Counted from the stretch's first letter, positions 23,246 through 31,923 are shown. The stretch: DNA of 64,000 nt from Mesobacillus sp. AQ2 (GCF_030122805.1 NZ_CP126080.1:4159501-4223500); one strand, 5' to 3'. A program made the numbers and translations. The notes: generated from the letters alone by a model not told the origin.

Positions 23246-23512
23246 ATGGCTCAAAACAAGAATGATGATATGGAACGTGATGAATATTTCGAGGACCGAG
23301 CCGGAACAGATGAAGCAAGATTCCATGCCGTGCCCCATGACAAAGAGGGGTGGGCTGTCAAAAAAGAGGGACAAGATGACCCTGAACTTACCACTGGTTC
23401 AAGATCAGAGGCTGTGAATGAAGCCAAGCGTATGGCTGAGGAGGCCGGCACAATGGCATATATTCACAATGAAGACGGGAAGATCGAGGATCAGTTTAAT
23501 TATAGCAACTAG
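23246..23512 (+). CDS. DUF2188-domain protein
   Basis: An 88-residue acidic protein starting MAQNKNDDMERDEYFED at the ATG at 23246 (AAGGAGG upstream). The second half, HDKEGWAVKKEGQDD then GSRSEAVNEAKRMAEEAGT and AYIHNEDGKIED, is the DUF2188 fold. The family is found in many small stress-related proteins, but its role is unknown. Confidence 0.8.
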   Translation: MAQNKNDDMERDEYFEDRAGTDEARFHAVPHDKEGWAVKKEGQDDPELTTGSRSEAVNEAKRMAEEAGTMAYIHNEDGKIEDQFNYSN

Positions 23513-23535
23513 AGTTGCTGAACCTTTACCAGAAT

Positions 23536-23565
23536 AAAAGCCTTGCAGATTCCTGCAAGGCTTCA
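23536..23565 (-). terminator. Terminator of the FAD-binding protein gene
   Basis: Stem AAGCCTTGCAG (23538-23548) with CTGCAAGGCTT (23553-23563) and TTTTATT on the minus strand. It may also stop the convergent DUF2188 transcript. Confidence 0.85.
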
Positions 23566-23570
23566 ACTAT

Positions 23571-24134
23571 TTATGCTTTCAGAACATCATGGTCTACATA
23601 GCGCTCGCCATTCAGCTCGCTGATGACGTTGATGGCTACCTTCGCGCCGTCGCCAGCTGTGATGATTGTGTGCATGCTGACCCCTGCGCAAGTGCCTGCA
23701 GCCCAAACACCTTCAACATTTGTTTTTCCGGCAGCATCGACGTCAAAAATCGTCTTGATTCTTGGCTCTGTGCCACCTTTTGTTGCAAGGCCAGATGCTT
23801 CAGCTACATCAGTCATCATGCCAGAAGCGATAATGACATGCTTTGCTTCATACTCGCCGTTTTCAGTCACGACTTTAACGCCGCTGTCTGTTTTGCTTAC
23901 AGAAGTCACAGTCGTTTCAACAAACTCAGCACCGAATTTTTTGGCTTGCTTGATGCCTGTCTCTACCAAGTCAGGACCTGCAATTTCAGGTGCGCCATAG
24001 TGGTTCTCCATCCATGCACGCTTCGTTACGCTTTTATTGTTGTCCAGCACAACTGTTTTCTTGCCAGCCTTTGCTGCGAAAATCGCTGCGCTTCCGCCTG
24101 CAGGACCCGCGCCGATAATTGCTACATCATACAT
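23571..24134 (-). CDS. Single-domain FAD-binding protein of the thioredoxin-reductase type
   Basis: A 187-residue flavoprotein. [20 protein letters not shown] is an intact dinucleotide-binding motif, and GVWAAGTCAGVSMHTIITAGDGAKVAINV matches the second FAD motif of thioredoxin-reductase-like enzymes. The NADPH domain and CxxC pair of true thioredoxin reductase (about 310 residues) are missing. The two halves of the FAD domain are joined directly, so this is a known compact form rather than a frameshift. Electron donor and substrate are unknown. It is monocistronic. Confidence 0.85.
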   Translation of the reverse strand: MYDVAIIGAGPAGGSAAIFAAKAGKKTVVLDNNKSVTKRAWMENHYGAPEIAGPDLVETGIKQAKKFGAEFVETTVTSVSKTDSGVKVVTENGEYEAKHVIIASGMMTDVAEASGLATKGGTEPRIKTIFDVDAAGKTNVEGVWAAGTCAGVSMHTIITAGDGAKVAINVISELNGERYVDHDVLKA

Positions 24135-24285
24135 AGGAAAATTCCTCCTTTTCTTTATTTCAACATAATCATAACAGACTTCTTTCTATTAGCGAAAGTT
24201 TTAAAACTAGGAGGTTGGTCTCAGCATTTTATAAACAATGAGAGATAAAAAATCAGCCATTCACTGGCTGATTTTAGATATGCTA

Positions 24286-24717
24286 TTAAGTTGTCTGCTG
24301 ATACAGAAGTGCCTGGGCAATCCCCACAAAATATTCTGACTCACGGATGATATGATCCAATACCACTTTTGCTGTTGGATTCCTTTTAACAGCTTCACTT
24401 TCTGTTTTGATTTGTTCACACAATTGAATGAATTCGAGGCTTTGCTGTAAATAGAAGGAGGTTAGTTTCAGTACATGCTGATGCAGCTGGGCAGGTATGT
24501 AATTGCCCGTCCTCGTCACCGTCTCTATGAATCTCAAAACTTGATGGCGGGTCTCCCCCAATACCTTTTCCCATTCTTTCAGGGCATCCACATACTCCTG
24601 TTCTAAATCAGGTGTCAGCTCGCGGATTACGACGGTATGCTCCTCCTCCTGATGCTTCCAGAACTCGGCTTCATCCAAGATCCTCAAGGGCATCTGTTGT
24701 CCATAGTAAAATTGCAT
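24286..24717 (-). CDS. DUF2935-family protein
   Basis: A 143-residue all-helical protein. The ATG at 24717 (MQFYYGQQMPLRILDEAEFW) has AGGAGGGTGG upstream; a longer reading adds 16 residues without support. EAEFWKHQEEEHTVVIRE and HHIIRESEYFVG-like segments with conserved His/Glu residues resemble DUF2935, a four-helix family related to metal-binding hemerythrin-like folds. Function unknown. Confidence 0.75.
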   Translation of the reverse strand: MQFYYGQQMPLRILDEAEFWKHQEEEHTVVIRELTPDLEQEYVDALKEWEKVLGETRHQVLRFIETVTRTGNYIPAQLHQHVLKLTSFYLQQSLEFIQLCEQIKTESEAVKRNPTAKVVLDHIIRESEYFVGIAQALLYQQTT

Positions 24718-24837
24718 AAACCCACCCTCCTCAAACTGTAATCGTATGAAATGTATGTTTTTCAACTGATATATATGTCATCTGATAATATGATAAAGTA
24801 AGGATATGGAAATCTTTTTTCGAAGGGCGGCAGAATT

Positions 24838-25572
24838 ATGAAGGGGTTTTTTGAACCGGGAACGGAAACTGTTTTTCAGTTGTTTTCAAGCGTCCACCTT
24901 TTGACACTCACTGCTTTCTTTATAATGATCATACTGCTCTTCTTGTTCCGGGAGCCTTTACGGAAACACGGGATCAATCGTGCTGCCCGTATCGGATTAT
25001 TCGTGGTGCTTATAGCCTCCGAAGTAAGCCTGCAAATATGGCTTTGGTGGAGCGGACACTGGAACTATCAGTATTCATTGCCACTTCACTTAAGCAGTAT
25101 TTCCCTCATTCTCTCTGCCATATTGCTATTAAACAAGAGATATGCACTGTTTGAATTCACTTATTTTGTCGGCGTCGGCAGTGCATTGCAGGCCATGATC
25201 ACACCAGACATCAGCCTATACACCTTTCCCCATTACCGATATATCCATTTCTTCGTTTCACACGGGGGAACGGTCGTAGCCAATCTGTTCATGATATTTG
25301 TGGCAGGTTACCGGCCGACTGGAAAGTCCATTTGGAAAGCATTTCTCTGGTTGAACGTCTATACGCTCATAATTTTCGGCGTCAACTTCCTGATTGAAGG
25401 CAACTATATGTACATCTCCGAAAAGCCAGTCAATCCATCGATCATTGATTTTCTTGGACCATGGCCATGGTATATCCTTTCCCTGGAGATAATTGCGCTG
25501 ATCACCTTCGTGATTTTGTATTTCCCGTTCTGGGTTGCCAGACGCATGAATCAGGAAAAACAGCATAATTGA
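24838..25572 (+). CDS. YwaF-family integral membrane protein
   Basis: A 244-residue protein with about seven transmembrane helices and characteristic WWSGHWNYQYSLPLHLSSIS, FPHYRYIHFFVSHGG and FLGPWPWYIL segments, as in the YwaF/TIGR02206 family. Conserved His and Trp residues sit within helices. Function unknown. Ribosome binding site AAGGGCGG. Confidence 0.82.
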   Translation: MKGFFEPGTETVFQLFSSVHLLTLTAFFIMIILLFLFREPLRKHGINRAARIGLFVVLIASEVSLQIWLWWSGHWNYQYSLPLHLSSISLILSAILLLNKRYALFEFTYFVGVGSALQAMITPDISLYTFPHYRYIHFFVSHGGTVVANLFMIFVAGYRPTGKSIWKAFLWLNVYTLIIFGVNFLIEGNYMYISEKPVNPSIIDFLGPWPWYILSLEIIALITFVILYFPFWVARRMNQEKQHN

Positions 25573-25619
25573 CTTTGGGAACATTATTGCATTCTGCACC
25601 AAGATTTTTTTAAGATGAA

Positions 25620-25804
25620 GGCTCTGTTAAACAAGACTGTTGATTTTCGTTCCAGGCGCTTCGCTTTCCGCGGGGCTGGCGCTGAGCCTCCTCGTCGCTT
25701 TGCTCCTGCGGGGTCTCACCTGACCAGCTGCGCCCGCAGGAGTCTACGCGCCCTCCACTACAATCAACAGGTGTGTAAAAACAACATTGGGCTTCAACAG
25801 AGCC
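25620..25804. mobile_element. MITE-like nested inverted-repeat element
   Basis: Outer arms GGCTCTGTT (25620-25628) and AACAGAGCC (25796-25804) are perfect inverted copies. Inner arms GTTGATT (25639-25645) and AATCAAC (25762-25768) are nested inside. The GC-rich core begins TTCCAGGCGCTTCGCTTTCC and contains CTCCTGCGGG with CCCGCAGGAG. It has no coding capacity. I recognise the core as a dispersed intergenic repeat of Bacillaceae; mobility is inferred from the terminal inverted repeats. Confidence 0.65.
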
Positions 25805-25855
25805 AAGATGAAAGAAATGTTATTTACAAAAGCCAATCCATGCCAAAAACAGCAA

Positions 25856-25883
25856 AAAGCCCGGAGAATAATCTCCGGACTTT
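25856..25883 (-). terminator. Terminator of the HpaB-like gene
   Basis: CCGGAGA (25861-25867) pairs with TCTCCGG (25872-25878), with CTTTTTG following on the minus strand, just past the stop at 25898. Confidence 0.8.
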
Positions 25884-25897
25884 ACATTTTCTATCAT

Positions 25898-27334
25898 TCA
25901 ACTTTTCAATAAATCGTTGACCAAATCCACCGCTGGTTTCTTGTCATACTGATTGTACAACCCGACTGAAATCCGGGCCGGATCGCCGAAAAAGAATCGC
26001 TCGTAGATGGTTTCTCTTCCCGCAAAAGCGCTTGAGCACATATCCCATGCCAATCTGAACAATTGAACTCTTTCCTTCGCTTCGGTATCTGCTCCCTGCA
26101 AATACAGGTCCAGGTCACTTCTTAGATCCGATTTAAAATCATTGCTTGTCGGAATGGTGATGGTTCCACTGGCCCCCAGCAGCTGAAGGATTTCTACGAA
26201 TCTTGGATAAAACTTTGGAAACATAAGACTTGCAACAGTAAGAGGGCTCGCATCCGGTACCATCAAGCCGGAACTATTTTCCCTCGCCTGCATTTCTGAG
26301 GATAATAGCAGCCCTTTCATCATTTCCACACCACATATAATTTCACTGATTTTTTCTTTTACATGCTGATATTCGCCAATCCCGATCGTTTCCGTAATTA
26401 ATTGGGCAGTTCCCAGGAACAGCCTGGATTTCGTAAGCTGCCTTGATAATGTCTGATGAACCAGGAAGGTATTGAAATTGGTTTCGTTGAACAGATTCAT
26501 GGCTGCATTAATATCTTTATATAAAAAAACTCTTTCCCACGGCACAAAGGTGTTATCGAAAATCACAATCGTATCCATTTCTTCAAATCGTGACCCCAGT
26601 GGATGGTCAAAGTGGGAGTCGTTATAGACAAAAGATTCCCTGCAGACAAACTTTAAGTTTTCTGTGCTGCTCGGAATCGAAAAGGCATATACATAATCCT
26701 CTTCGATGAATTTCCCGCCGGCCGGCAAAACCATCAGTTCATCTGTGATGCCTCCTTGTGTAGCCAATAACCTGGCACCCTTAATGAAAATCCCGTCAGC
26801 TGTCTCCTTGACAACTCGGGCAGAAATTGGCTGCTCCTTCTCTTCAAAATACGCGAGCGAACGATTCACCTGCGGCGTGACATACGTATGGGAAAAGGTA
26901 AGGTCATTCTCTCTTGCCTTTTCATAAAGACACGTCACATTCCTGCCTAATTTATTTTTCCCTTCAAAGACATGTGCTGAAGCACCAAGAGCCATTAAGG
27001 CTGTATTCATGTAATCAGGGGTCCTCCCCATCATTCCGCCAGTCAGCTTTGCCCACTCCCCGGCAGCAAGCCTCCTGAGTTCCAGGTCTTCTTTTTTGAG
27101 GGGGGGATGAAAAGACCGGCCAACCCGGTTTCCCGTTGTAGGCGATTTATAGGTCATCAGAGGCAAATTTTCCTCTTCCAGCTGAAAATCATACAAGCGG
27201 GCCTTACTATTGATCACTCCCTTAAAGGCAGGATGTGCTACGATGTCCCCCGTGACTTTCTGTCCATCAAACCAAATATTGCTTTGCAAATTACCGATTC
27301 TTTCTTTCAACTGTGTTCCATTGATTGCAGGCAT
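25898..27334 (-). CDS. hpaB: 4-hydroxyphenylacetate 3-monooxygenase, oxygenase subunit (HpaB family)
   Basis: A 478-residue flavin-dependent monooxygenase that hydroxylates 4-hydroxyphenylacetate or a related phenol, using reduced FAD from a separate reductase. The ATG at 27334 (MPAINGTQLKERIG) has AGGAGTGGGG upstream. Family features include YMNTALMALGASAHVF, FDNTFVPWERVFLYKD, LVHQTLSRQLTKSRLF and the C-terminal YERFFFGDPAR. No reductase (HpaC) or downstream ring-cleavage genes are adjacent, so substrate and pathway are unproven. Confidence 0.9.
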   Translation of the reverse strand: MPAINGTQLKERIGNLQSNIWFDGQKVTGDIVAHPAFKGVINSKARLYDFQLEEENLPLMTYKSPTTGNRVGRSFHPPLKKEDLELRRLAAGEWAKLTGGMMGRTPDYMNTALMALGASAHVFEGKNKLGRNVTCLYEKARENDLTFSHTYVTPQVNRSLAYFEEKEQPISARVVKETADGIFIKGARLLATQGGITDELMVLPAGGKFIEEDYVYAFSIPSSTENLKFVCRESFVYNDSHFDHPLGSRFEEMDTIVIFDNTFVPWERVFLYKDINAAMNLFNETNFNTFLVHQTLSRQLTKSRLFLGTAQLITETIGIGEYQHVKEKISEIICGVEMMKGLLLSSEMQARENSSGLMVPDASPLTVASLMFPKFYPRFVEILQLLGASGTITIPTSNDFKSDLRSDLDLYLQGADTEAKERVQLFRLAWDMCSSAFAGRETIYERFFFGDPARISVGLYNQYDKKPAVDLVNDLLKS

Positions 27335-27471
27335 ATCCCCACTCCTGACTTTCCCTTGCTTTTTACCGTCATGCCTATATCTATTCATGTTTTTCTGCAG
27401 TATTGCATGGTTTATTTTAAAGAAGTTCATGAGGTTATACGCAAAGTATCAAGCAATGTGAAAAAGGCCAT

Positions 27472-27500
27472 GAAAAAAGACCTCCTTTGAGGCCTTTTTT
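27472..27500 (-). terminator. Terminator of the Gly/Pro-rich protein gene
   Basis: AGACCTC (27478-27484) pairs with GAGGCCT (27489-27495) through one G-T pair, with TTTTTT on the minus strand, just after the stop at 27507. Confidence 0.75.
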
Positions 27501-27506
27501 CACTAG

Positions 27507-27920
27507 TTAGAATTTAGAGAGAGCTTTATTAGCATTTTCCGGATAGCCAGAGCCGAATGAATCTAAATTTGAATTTCCGTAGAATGGATAGCCATCTGCT
27601 TGGTATCCAACGCCGCCTGGTGCCATTGGGTAGCCGGTTCCAGCCGGACCTGGATAGCCTGCTGCCCCCACTCCTGGATAACCGCCATAACCACCTGGGT
27701 AGCCACCGAATCCTGGTCCAGGATATCCACCAGGGGGGAAGTAGCCTCCTCCTGGAAATCCTGCTCCCGGATATCCGAATGGTGGGGGCGGCAAGGGACG
27801 GGGAGCTGCCAAAGCCCCGCCAAGGAATCCACCCGCTAAACCGCCTAAAAACGGCAACCAGCCAAGACCAGCGCCAAATCTATAATCATTTCGTTGATAA
27901 CCATTTACATATGGATGCAT
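27507..27920 (-). CDS. Gly/Pro/Tyr-rich coat-like protein
   Basis: A 137-residue low-complexity protein. The ATG at 27920 (MHPYVNGYQRNDYRFGAG) has GAGGAGG upstream. A hydrophobic segment LPFLGGLAGGFLGGALAAP is followed by about 70 residues of GYPG/GFGG-type repeats. Its layout (start, hydrophobic Gly-rich segment, aromatic repeats) resembles the 98-residue protein at 21538-21834. Likely a spore coat or surface structural protein; no family recognised. Confidence 0.72.
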   Translation of the reverse strand: MHPYVNGYQRNDYRFGAGLGWLPFLGGLAGGFLGGALAAPRPLPPPPFGYPGAGFPGGGYFPPGGYPGPGFGGYPGGYGGYPGVGAAGYPGPAGTGYPMAPGGVGYQADGYPFYGNSNLDSFGSGYPENANKALSKF

Positions 27921-28055
27921 ATTTAAAAACCTCCTCTTTTCCATGTTTATGCATGTTCCGCCGATTTTGTCTGGGCCCAGCTCTGCCAAACCTTGATTCT
28001 AAACGGCAATGATGGAACAGTAGGAGATCAATCCTATGACCAGATGCTGCATGGA

Positions 28056-28496
28056 TTATTGGATGTTCAATTCCATTACCGTCGAAATAGGTTTAAACCC
28101 TAAGCTTTCACAAAGTATTCTGGATGGATTTCCGTTGAACACATTAAGCTGGATCGTCCTGATTCCAAGCGCCTTAAACTCATTAATCGCGGCTACCGTA
28201 AGTTCCCGGGCGACACCGGACTTTCTGTACTTTGGGAATACGTATACACTTAGCAAATTTCCCATGACCTGGCTCTTCGCAGGATTCAAGTCTGTAACCA
28301 GGAGAATCCATCCCCTCAGCTGGCTTTGTTCTATATCGATGAGAAAATAGCCTCCATTTTGAATTACGGGCATAAATAGGTTATACGCATTCTGCACACT
28401 ATTTTCAGCATATCCCATCGAGCTTTCCTTCATCACTTTCCCGGACAGCTGAATAAGATGGTTCGCCTCTTCCTGAGTTGCTCTTCTGATTGCCAT
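28056..28496 (-). CDS. GNAT-family N-acetyltransferase
   Basis: A 146-residue acetyltransferase. The acetyl-CoA-binding motif is LLSVYVFPKYRKSGVARELT (V-x-P-x-x-R-x-x-G-x-A), followed by ELNVFNGNPSRILCESLGFKPIS, typical of motif B. It probably acetylates an amine on a small molecule or protein; the acceptor is unknown. Confidence 0.88.
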   Translation of the reverse strand: MAIRRATQEEANHLIQLSGKVMKESSMGYAENSVQNAYNLFMPVIQNGGYFLIDIEQSQLRGWILLVTDLNPAKSQVMGNLLSVYVFPKYRKSGVARELTVAAINEFKALGIRTIQLNVFNGNPSRILCESLGFKPISTVMELNIQ

Positions 28497-28651
28497 TCAA
28501 CATACCTCGATTCAAAAATATTATGTTTTAATATATAGCAAAACCACGAAACGAGTGTTTGTCATGGTGTACAGAAAATAAAAAGACAAGCTATAGTGGG
28601 AGTTTGAAACGGCCTATTAATTTACAAAAGCCCGCTATCGAAGCAGAACAG

Positions 28652-28692
28652 CAAAAAGCCTAACTTTCCCCTTAAGGAAAAGTCAGGCTTAG
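28652..28692 (-). terminator. Terminator of the secreted-protein operon
   Basis: A long imperfect stem (AAGCCTGACTTTTCC against GGGGAAAGTTAGGCTT around TTAA) followed by TTTTTG on the minus strand, after the stop at 28715. Confidence 0.85.
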
Positions 28693-28714
28693 GGTTTTGA
28701 AAGATTTATAGGTC

Positions 28715-29884
28715 TTAAGGAAGTTTCCAGGCTACATTATAGTCATTTTCCCCGCCATAATACTGCCAGATTTGTGCCTTTTCGGTTGTTCCCGGGAAAT
28801 TGCCCCAGTCTGGATTGCTGATTGTTAAATCTTCAGGAATGTCACCCGGGTAATAGGCCACCCAGTAAGCTCCCGGAGTGCTTGGCGAAAATTCCCCCAT
28901 TGAAACTTCCCAGCTCCATTTTGAGGAATAGGTACCAGGCTTAACGCCTTCCCCATATTGATTCAGATAATTGACAAAAGCGGTATAGATCGCCTGATTG
29001 TTCGCATAGTCATATTCTTTCGTACCAGTTGATGCTGGTTCAACATCAATAAAGATAACAGGTCTTACTTTCGAACCATAGACGCTTTTCATAGCTTCAT
29101 AGGTTTCAAGTGCCAATTTTGCCTGCTGCGCTCCCCATTCACTTGCAGAGATACCCGCAGGTGCCTGTTGCATACCAGTTAAAAACCAGTAACCATAAAC
29201 ATATGCAGCTTCCTCTGCTCTGGCACTGCTGAAGAATTTCCCGCTGCCTGTGCCTGCGTCAAATTGAACGACGCTTCCATATCCCAACTTTCCAAGATAA
29301 AAATCATTGCCAGCAGGATTAGGTATAGACGTAGCTGAATCAGTTCCATAATAATATTCCGTTTGAACTTCAGGTTCGGTCTTTTCTTCTGATGGGCTGT
29401 TAGAGAAAATCGCTGAATTTGCGGCAGCATGCGATCTTGCCGTTTCACTTGCATGCAAACCTGCCTGCGATTTGCTGATTTTATTTTCTTTCTTTAGCTG
29501 GGCTTCAGCGTTATTAGACTGTGAAGGCTCTACAATCTTTTCTTCTGTTTCAGGCTGGGTATCAGCTTCAGGCTTTGCTTCTGCCTCTGGCGCAGTTACC
29601 TCTGGTTTGGCTTCTGCTTTAGATGCAGTTACCTCCGGCTTTGTTTCTTCTTTAGGCTGGACAGTAAGCTCGGCCTTTTTAGGAGTTGCTGAAGTCACAG
29701 AGGTTGCTTTTTCACGTCCCTGGAGATTCTGTGGACCGTCTGCTTGAACAGCTTTTACAGGTTCTGTTCTTGCATGATCAGGTGCAGCAGCTTCAGTGAA
29801 ATTGCCTCCAGAAATAATACCAAATGACAATACTGTGGTTGCGACGAAAGTTTTTACCAGTTTCTTTATATTTTTCATTCTCAT
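28715..29884 (-). CDS. Secreted protein with glycoside-hydrolase-like C-terminal domain
   Basis: A 389-residue exported protein with a signal peptide (lysines, then TFVATTVLSFGIISGGNFTEAAA). Residues about 65-130 are a low-complexity linker with repeats of the type KPEVTASKAEA / KPEVTAPEAEA. The C-terminal 210 residues start YYYGTDSATSIPN and contain YGYWFLTGM, RPVIFIDVEPAS, GTYSSKWSWEV, AYWVAYYPG and AQIWQYYGG. This order of strands with Asp/Glu near strand ends is like GH25 or DUF1906 TIM-barrel domains. The substrate would be cell wall or glycan. It lies 32 bases after another secreted protein gene. Confidence 0.75.
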   Translation of the reverse strand: MRMKNIKKLVKTFVATTVLSFGIISGGNFTEAAAPDHARTEPVKAVQADGPQNLQGREKATSVTSATPKKAELTVQPKEETKPEVTASKAEAKPEVTAPEAEAKPEADTQPETEEKIVEPSQSNNAEAQLKKENKISKSQAGLHASETARSHAAANSAIFSNSPSEEKTEPEVQTEYYYGTDSATSIPNPAGNDFYLGKLGYGSVVQFDAGTGSGKFFSSARAEEAAYVYGYWFLTGMQQAPAGISASEWGAQQAKLALETYEAMKSVYGSKVRPVIFIDVEPASTGTKEYDYANNQAIYTAFVNYLNQYGEGVKPGTYSSKWSWEVSMGEFSPSTPGAYWVAYYPGDIPEDLTISNPDWGNFPGTTEKAQIWQYYGGENDYNVAWKLP

Positions 29885-29916
29885 TTTGCTCCCTTTTACT
29901 ATGTTTTTTTAGCTAA

Positions 29917-30822
29917 TTAAGCAGTAAACATTAAGAAAAAAGGAGCTGCCTTCGGCGGTGGTGAAGGTGGAGCATTAATCCATTGATGAAAGTAATAAGC
30001 ATGGCAGGAATTATGGATACGGGCATGATTTCCACCAAAGTAATCATTCCATTCAAGCAAACCTGCAATGAAGCTTATAGTGCCTGACCCCGAGCTTATT
30101 TGCTCATTTGATTGTCCTCCAGGCGTTTGCGTTCGTTGTGGAGAATTACTTATGATTTCAATGAATCTAGGATTCTTTTTATCTCCAGAAGGAGTTTCGT
30201 GTTTGCCCTCTATTAAAGGTTCCTTCGCCAAACGAAGAGTACTGCGTTTTTTTTTTGAAAAAGAAGGCTTTACATTTTTTGAAGAAATCTCTGGCTTGGC
30301 ATCGGTTCCGCCTTGAATGTGGCTGTATTCATCTGCCTCGTAAAACCTTTTACTTGGAGCTTGAACCTTTGACGCTTTAGCAGACTCAGCAGTGACAACT
30401 TTTGGCTTTGCCTGAATCGGTGCCTGTCCTTTCCGCATTACAGCAGATTCAGGAGGTTTCCCAGCCTTTATCTTGTTTTTAATAGAAGGAATAACCTTTT
30501 CATTACTCCTATCCGTCTTGTCCGGTAACTTTTGAACAGATTTAATCGATTGGGTTGGCTGGGAATCAGGCTTCTGAACTGGTATCTGGACAGGTTTCTG
30601 ACCCGCCTGTTCCGGCTTCTTTTTTACTCTATCAGGATTAACGGGGATTTCTTTATTCGTGGCCTCTGGAGAATCTGCTTTACGTATAACTTGAGTATGT
30701 ACTTCAGATTTTTGAGTCACCGGCTGACCGGCTGAACCATTTTTCTCAGCAAATGCATTATCCGGAAAGAAAGAGGCCGCCCCTAAAAATACACCCATTA
30801 GAATAACATGCCGGATGCGCAC
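29917..30822 (-). CDS. Secreted Lys/Pro-rich protein, function unknown
   Basis: A 301-residue protein. I chose the GTG at 30822 with GGGGGTGAG upstream, giving the signal peptide RIRHVILMGVFLGAASFFPDNAFA. About 200 residues of basic, Pro/Gln/Lys-rich disordered sequence follow. The C-terminal 60 residues, GTISFIAGLLEWNDYFGGN then HNSCHAYYFHQWINAPPSPP, look folded and carry His and Cys residues. It precedes the glycoside-hydrolase-like gene with no terminator between, so the two are probably co-expressed at the cell surface or spore. Confidence 0.65.
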   Translation of the reverse strand: MRIRHVILMGVFLGAASFFPDNAFAEKNGSAGQPVTQKSEVHTQVIRKADSPEATNKEIPVNPDRVKKKPEQAGQKPVQIPVQKPDSQPTQSIKSVQKLPDKTDRSNEKVIPSIKNKIKAGKPPESAVMRKGQAPIQAKPKVVTAESAKASKVQAPSKRFYEADEYSHIQGGTDAKPEISSKNVKPSFSKKKRSTLRLAKEPLIEGKHETPSGDKKNPRFIEIISNSPQRTQTPGGQSNEQISSGSGTISFIAGLLEWNDYFGGNHARIHNSCHAYYFHQWINAPPSPPPKAAPFFLMFTA

Positions 30823-31013
30823 TATCTCACCCCCTTTCAGAAGCAGGGATTCATCACTTCCATGGAGAGGATTCGACATTAACTTTGGATTTTCGACGGT
30901 TGCTTTTCCTTTAAACTAAAAGAGTTCTTTTAACCCAATTAATCCCTATGATTGACTAAGTCTAATTACCTTTAATCAAAGAGTTCGTTTTTCGACTATT
31001 TTTTTAAAAAAAT

Positions 31014-31048
31014 AAAAAAGCAGATTTTCGAGTTGGAAAATCTGCTCA
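31014..31048 (-). terminator. Terminator of the small membrane-peptide gene
   Basis: Stem AGCAGATTTTC (31019-31029) with GAAAATCTGCT (31036-31046), and TTTTTTATTTTTTT on the minus strand. Confidence 0.85.
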
Positions 31049-31117
31049 TAGGACCCCTTTAAAATAAATTATCTTTTTCAGGAAATTAAGGCTGCCCATT
31101 ATTAGACAGCCTTATTG

Positions 31118-31285
31118 TTATTTGATTTTATCGTTGGATTTCATTTTTTCATCCAATTCTTTTAATTCTTTATCTGACTTTTTCTTTAATAGATAGATAA
31201 CGCCAATAGCCAAAATGGACAAAATAGAATACACAATAATTGTTGGCATAAGCTCCATCAAGTTAAAACCTAATATAAATTGCAT
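31118..31285 (-). CDS. Small single-span membrane peptide
   Basis: A 55-residue peptide, MQFILGFNLMELMPTIIVY then SILSILAIGVIYLLKKKSDK, with one strong transmembrane helix (about residues 10-34) and a charged Lys/Glu/Asp tail. The ribosome binding site GGGAGTGAT precedes the ATG at 31285, and terminators lie downstream. A toxin-like or membrane-regulatory peptide is possible; there is no recognisable antitoxin RNA. Confidence 0.6.
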   Translation of the reverse strand: MQFILGFNLMELMPTIIVYSILSILAIGVIYLLKKKSDKELKELDEKMKSNDKIK

Positions 31286-31654
31286 GTATATCACTCCCGA
31301 ATTGTTTTCTTAGCGACTATTCACGCCAGGTCTTTTATTACCTGTCTATTTTTTCGGTACCAAATAAACATTCCTGCACGAAGTAAACTTTATAAAATCC
31401 AATCGCTGGCAAGGCAATATTAAATACTCTTTTGGCTTTTATTGGAATTTGCAAAGCTTTATCTTCTTTCAGGAACAGTTTAATATGTCTGGTACTGTTT
31501 GCAAGCGACCTATATAATTTACTAGGAATGGCTATTACCCATTACATGTTCATGAATTCATATATTAAAAATCTTATATTCTCATTGAATCTCTGTCAAA
31601 TTTCCACTTTTTAGAATTGATTTCTTACGAGTTTGTCCAGTACTCATAAAAACA
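31286..31654. other. Gene-free AT-rich spacer
   Basis: About 370 bases with no frame that has a ribosome binding site and normal codon use; a 60-codon frame at 31432-31614 lacks both. It presumably holds the promoter of the small membrane-peptide gene, but I see no clear -35/-10 pair. Confidence 0.5.
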
Positions 31655-31688
31655 AAAGAAGCCCTTCTGAATTCAGAAAGGCTGCCCT
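31655..31688 (-). terminator. Terminator of the YIEGIA operon
   Basis: The palindrome TTCTGAATTCAGAA is extended by AGCC with GGCT, followed by TCTTTTGTTTTT on the minus strand, past the stop at 31714. Confidence 0.8.
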
Positions 31689-31713
31689 TATGCCTAGGAG
31701 GAGTCAATTAAAA

Positions 31714-31920
31714 TTAAACTCTCAACACTAAATAATCTCCACTTTTCATCTGAACGACATCAGCTTTCATTGCTTTAGCCACGTCCTGAACCATCAACTT
31801 CTGCTGTTCTTCATTCTCAGCTAACAGGGTAAGCTGGCTGCCCCCCAGTATTCTTTCCTTGTTTAAAGTGACAAATGCCAGGATCTCATAGCCTGGTCTC
31901 TCTGAAGATTCTCTTCCCAT
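31714..31920 (-). CDS. Capping-complex-type partner of the YIEGIA protein
   Basis: A 68-residue soluble protein, MGRESSERPGYEILAFVTLN to GDYLVLRV. It begins three bases after the YIEGIA gene ends, so the two are tightly coupled. Its size, the ILAFVTLNKERI strand and the position match what is annotated in Bacillales as the capping complex subunit for YIEGIA. That name is structural; the cellular role is not established. Confidence 0.78.
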   Translation of the reverse strand: MGRESSERPGYEILAFVTLNKERILGGSQLTLLAENEEQQKLMVQDVAKAMKADVVQMKSGDYLVLRV

Positions 31921-31923
31921 TGT

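Noticed and set aside
23571..24134. Truncated thioredoxin reductase pseudogene
   Set aside because: Both FAD motifs are intact with a smooth junction and a good ribosome binding site; compact single-domain forms are a known type.
31432..31614. 60-codon frame in the AT-rich spacer
   Set aside because: No ribosome binding site, and codon use is unlike its neighbours.
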